Shown here piece after piece: positions 33,727-37,649 of a stretch of 37,649 nt of DNA. How positions within the stretch are numbered: position 1 is the stretch's first letter; the number at the start of each line of letters is the position of its first letter. The stretch comes from Protostelium mycophagum (lineage: Eukaryota; Evosea; Variosea; Protosteliida; Protosteliaceae): the NCBI GenBank assembly GCA_002081555.1, contig MZNV01002034.1, positions 1 through 37,649 of the forward strand, given 5' to 3'. The translations under genes were made by a program, and so were the position numbers. The notes below the pieces were generated by a model. It worked only from the letters and a program-made list of their open reading frames with translations, did not search any database and had not been told where the DNA came from.

Positions 33727-36139
33727 TTAATCGTGCTGTTGATCTCTTGTGACCAGAAGCTCCTCCTCATCAGAATCAGAAGACGCAAATTCCAGACTGG
33801 ACCTCGGGCGTGGCCCAGTCTTCCTCCTGAAAGGCAATCAGTCCAAACAACCTCTTATAAAAATAAAAAACACTTCAATGGCACACGATCTCATTGTAGA
33901 TCATTCGTAAACCGTCGCTTGTAGCAATAGAAGCGAGAATGCGCAACTAAACGCAAAAGTTGCGGCATCTAAACGCGGCAAAAAATTCTTCGCAGAAAAT
34001 TTGACACAAAATACTTACATAAAGTTGAGTCTCCTTTGGTACAACTTGTGCAGAGCGAAACCGGCGGCGGCCAAAAGGCACACCCCGATCATGGTCAATA
34101 GGATAGCCACGGCATGGTTGCGTGATATATCTACACTGTTGTAGATCGGCATAAAACAATCTCCTCACCGTTTCCACAGCTCGGTCCTGAAGTTCCAAAA
34201 CCGACCCTTCCCGGCCACGTGATGTTGTCTCGTGATTGAGGTCAAATTGAGTGAAAACGCCGTGGAGCCAATTGTCACCTGGTGACAAGTGTGAGAATAT
34301 GGACATGAGGAATCTGCAGGATTTTGTTGGAAAATTCACCTAGAGTGATGTACTCTTCTTCATATTGTTTAATCGTCATTACTGCACAAAAGCTGTAGCT
34401 TGCCGAGCTCACAGGGAACCACCTGTACAGGTTCAGTTTCTTGGTGTTTTCTCCACTGCGGCACATTCGAATGAGACTGGAGGATGACGTGTCACGTGTT
34501 ACCTGACGTAAACGCTACCGGGGATGGATTTCACAAAAGTTTTATTCTCCTGCATTCCGGGAAATTCAATCATGAGGGGTGGCAAACTGTCCAATTCCCC
34601 TGAAATTTCTCAGAACATTCCTCTACATTCCCGATTTTCCCGCCAAATGTACGTTGACGATCTCTCGAAATTCCGTTGAAATCTCACCTTGTTTTACGTA
34701 CATGCATTCCTGATCAGATAATTTGAACAGCGAATGTTCACCACACAACAACCTGTGATTCGTCGTGTTGCAAAATATTTCTACGTCCTCCATCAGAGTT
34801 CTGTAGAATTCTCGGGGGAACTTTATGTGGTCAGTGCCGGAGTCGAGTGTTGCGATGCCAAGTCCCCTGCGGGGGCGATGCAGGGAAGTATTACCGATGG
34901 AGAATCCGGTCACAGTGACTGCATAGGTACCATTCCTCAACAATTCAGAAAATAATTATAGTTGTCTACAACGAGACGCTTTTTTGTTTTTGAGAATTCT
35001 TTTGAAGATCGGCCTACAACTCACTTGCTCAGGACCATGGGTGTGTATTCCAACTCCGTCACGTATAACTCCGGCTTGTCTCCTAACTCCGGGCCCAATA
35101 TTAAAGTCCCGTCTTGTTCCCCGAAGCACAATGAAAAGATGTTCTTCAGATGTGAATGATCTTTTCTGATCGATTGGAACACATCTGGCATGAAGCCTTC
35201 AGGAGTGGGGCCGAAAGCCAGTATTCCGTCCATATTGGTGCTGGTGAGTTCCCTGGAATGTGTCAGATGTCATCTTGACACACGTCACTGTCTACTCTAT
35301 GATGTCACTCACTCTACATTGACATCGTGCTTGGGTAAACTTTCTTTCTCCAGTAAAACGAAATGCCCTTCAAATTCCAGCCCACAAAGTCTCATCTTGT
35401 CTTTCATCGGAACTCCGGTATTGTTGACCCCGAAGCCGTACTGACATCGCCTCAGCTTCATTCTTTATAAAAATAATGTAAAATCCACAATCTGTTTAGG
35501 AGAACGAAGCAACAAAAACACCAGAGAGTAGAGAAGATTTTGTCTTTGCTTCACTGCAGAAATACACTTTTTACAAGCAACAACAGCCGACATAACCGTT
35601 AAGAATGACACTCACCGTTACAGTGACGCAACATTTGTTGGAACATTGAATCTTGTCATCACATTGAGCTCGATACTTTGAGATGTTTGCAGAGCTTTTA
35701 GAGAGGGATGAGTTCCTGTCGTATCCTCCATTCGCTTTTGAATGACCACATTGTCTATCATTTTCGTGGTCTGCACGCGTGATCCTGCAATATCTGCTGA
35801 CGATGATGCTAAAGTAAGTGCCTGTGTCGACCTGCATTATTCGCCAAATGATGGAAATGAAATAGAGATCGTACCTCCATGATGAATTTCTGTTGTGGAT
35901 CACCTACGCTCAGCTCGATATAGTAGTCGCTTGTGAATACACCTCCAGACATGTAACCTTTGTTCATCTCGCCTCTCTTATTCTATACCGATCAATCAAG
36001 AAAAACAAAATGGTGTCCTCACTGGCAGGTCAATTAGAGACGGGATCCTCTGGATTTTCTTCAGGGAATGTGACTGTGAAGAAACCAAGTCGCAACATTG
36101 TATGGACAGTAAAAGTGCCAGAAAGACAACTGCGATCAT
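33727..36139 (-). CDS. BACE-like transmembrane pepsin-family aspartic protease (527 aa)
   Basis: Exons: 36023-36139, 35875-35982, 35616-35831, 35313-35455, 35025-35252, 34688-34935, 34503-34599, 34340-34476, 34219-34278, 34169-34186, 34019-34130, 33727-33826 (528 codons, all in phase). The signal peptide is MIAVVFLALLLSIQCCDLVSS and a short propeptide follows. Catalytic Asp77 lies in VDTGT (usual motif DTGS) and Asp302 in LDSGT. Other A1-family blocks are YYIELSVGDPQQKF, GILAFGP, FSLCFGEQDGTLILG and WLHGVFTQFDL. A membrane helix spans about 464-485 (AVAILLTMIGVCLLAAAGF), followed by KLYQRR. The cytosolic tail contains DEEELL, an acidic dileucine endosomal sorting motif like that of mammalian BACE proteins. 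The 18-nt exon at 34169-34186 and its weak GTGGCC donor are the least certain; without them the helix is out of frame. Confidence 0.88.
34129..34146. repeat. Short hairpin ATCTACA-N4-TGTAGAT
   Basis: Perfect 7-bp inverted repeat with 4-nt loop CTGT, overlapping the 3' splice site of the membrane-helix exon of the aspartic protease (minus strand). Confidence 0.75.
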
Positions 36140-37649
36140 CAGGGTGTGGGATGTATTGTTACATACCGCGTATCATCCTCGGGAAAATAAAGACAAAGCA
36201 CAAAAGAACACAGTTACAGTTGTAGAGGTGTCCTTGTACTTACATACGATGGGAAACCTTACTGCCACACTGTGGTGAGTTCGCTGTGGTAAATCTATGC
36301 AATTCACATTGAAGAAATGGCGCTCAAGAAAAGATTACAGATTGGATTTATTTCATATGTGTATAATTACAAGCATTGTTTAGAGGCGTCCAGTAATGAA
36401 TCGTCCAGATTTGGTAGAGCTCCAACCATTTCCTTTTGCCGATGCATCCTCCCTGAAATATCTGAGTCAAAAATCTTCAATATCCTCGCAACCTTGCCAG
36501 CTGAGACTGTTGCTGGCAGAATCCCTTCTTAATGGGTGCTCCAGGGAGGAATGGAAATACAAAGTTGTATTCGCAAAGTGCATCGCGCTTTTGATCGTTC
36601 ATGAGTTGTTTTGTTAGAGGATTGCTATGAGAGAGTCTATGGTCCAACGATGACCGATGCGGCGGGATCGAGGGGAAGTGTGTTTCGCTTGGTAAAACTT
36701 TCGGCCACCTTTGTAGATGCTCGAAATTTCACTTTATTTGACGGCGCCGAAAAAGTTCACCAAGTTGGAAGCCAAAGATGATAACCTGCTGTCGTCTTCA
36801 AAATCCATCCCTGACATCAAAGGAAATTTGAAACGGTGATAAGGAACTTTCGAGCTCGTAAATTGAGAGTTTGTCGCGTTGTTTATTGACCGTTTTTTAA
36901 AGTGGCGGGAAAAAGTTTCGTTTTGAACTCCGAAAAATTTCCATCACGGATCACCAACGGCCAACAAGGCCAAAATATACCCAACGAGGGCCGATAGACC
37001 GAGGCCTACTACAGTAACAGCTGGTGTTGGTCGGTGAGCACTTTTCTGCAATTCATCTTCTCCAATCCATCTTGATTAATATCAAAGGACTAAGAATTTC
37101 AGATCGTGATATCACCCAACTGCCTTCTCAATGAAGCCAAACAGAAGAAATGCACCAATAGATTTATTATAATCTCAACGGAACCATTCAGATCTACATC
37201 CCAGCTAATATTAGTACCAATACACTTCTAATCTTCAGGATCTCTCCTCAGAAAAGAGACACCACCCAACTGATGCCCACCTTTGACCTCATACTAATAG
37301 GCACAACCATTTCGAGAAGATCTATTCGAATGCCTTCCTCTGGCTCATCTCCGAGCCCTCCTCCATCTCTTGAACCGGTATAGAGTATTTCTCAGCTATT
37401 TAGATGATCGATCAGCGATCATATTTGGCTTACCAAGTCCGTCACTGATCTTTTTCAGATCCTCACCATGGAGTTGATCACAGAGGTGAATGGAAGGTTA
37501 TCATCAAGGCGCCTACCACCACAGCTCTTTGGAAACCACAAGACAACCCAGAAACCCTAATATTGTGACGACATGTTGGTCTCCACAATGCCGTCTACAA
37601 CAGTGAGGATGTATCACATCCCCTCTTTCTAACAACATTCCTTTATTGC
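36140..37649. other. No confident gene; possible partial plus-strand gene at the right edge
   Basis: Short open readings at 36317-36617 have no recognisable domain. From about 37090 to the edge there are exon-like pieces flanked by plausible splice sites: about 37104-37213 (IVISPNCLLNEAKQKKC) after ATTTCAG and before GTACCA, and about 37459-37485 before GTGAATG. I could not connect them in one frame. The last 600 bases are G-poor on the plus strand, unlike the rest of the window. A 7-bp hairpin (ATGATCG/CGATCAT) lies at about 37403-37421. Confidence 0.3.

Noticed and set aside
33658-33924. Plus-strand 88-codon open reading
   Set aside because: The minus strand here is the last exon (cytosolic tail) of the aspartic protease and its upstream intron.
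35893-36225. 110-codon plus-strand open reading
   Set aside because: It is antisense to the signal-peptide and first catalytic-domain exons of the aspartic protease.

Overview
The window is nuclear DNA of an intron-dense unicellular eukaryote. The evidence is spliceosomal introns nearly every 50-250 bases (donors mostly GTGAG, acceptors CAG/TAG, usual length 35-90 nt), a eukaryotic tRNA, a centromere-type histone H3, a gamma-tubulin complex gene and a calponin-homology/spectrin/EF-hand actin crosslinker. I cannot name the species. Gene content fits an amoeboid or holozoan-like protist, and that is inference only. Gene models were built by hand from six-frame reading plus splice-site phase. 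For most genes every exon junction keeps frame, which is the main support for the coordinates.

Layout: tRNA-Arg (110-182); F-box-like/ankyrin gene (+, 706-3597); small possible tail-anchored gene (+, 4179-4636); then a run of minus-strand genes: calmodulin-like protein (4805-5514), 4-hydroxyphenylpyruvate dioxygenase (5611-7059), SSH4-like SPRY membrane protein (7323-9044), GCP5-like gamma-tubulin complex subunit (9510-12741), unrecognised secreted glycoprotein (13651-15767), short-rod alpha-actinin (16221-18561). Then a plus-strand coiled-coil/two-SH3 scaffold (19509-23557) and a beta-trefoil lectin-like gene (24046-24661); an unrecognised 470-residue protein (-, 24739-27142) divergent from a CenH3-like histone (+, 27268-27895); a secreted histidine acid phosphatase (+, 28052-30194); a second F-box/ankyrin gene (+, 30554-33464); and a BACE-like transmembrane aspartic protease (-, 33727-36139). 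The last 1.5 kb has no confident gene.

The neighbours are not an operon or pathway. Themes are cytoskeleton (alpha-actinin, GCP5, SH3 scaffold, calmodulin-like), endolysosomal or secretory proteins (acid phosphatase, aspartic protease with a dileucine tail, SSH4-like protein, glycoprotein), ubiquitin-adaptor-like repeat proteins and chromatin.

The most unusual non-genic signal is a set of short palindromic words scattered through introns and spacers: GAAATTTC (22 copies), TCTACAACG (12), TGACGTCA (7) and a GCGGC-TYT-GCCGC hairpin (4, all in introns). There is also a 160-bp imperfect inverted repeat at 13038-13198.
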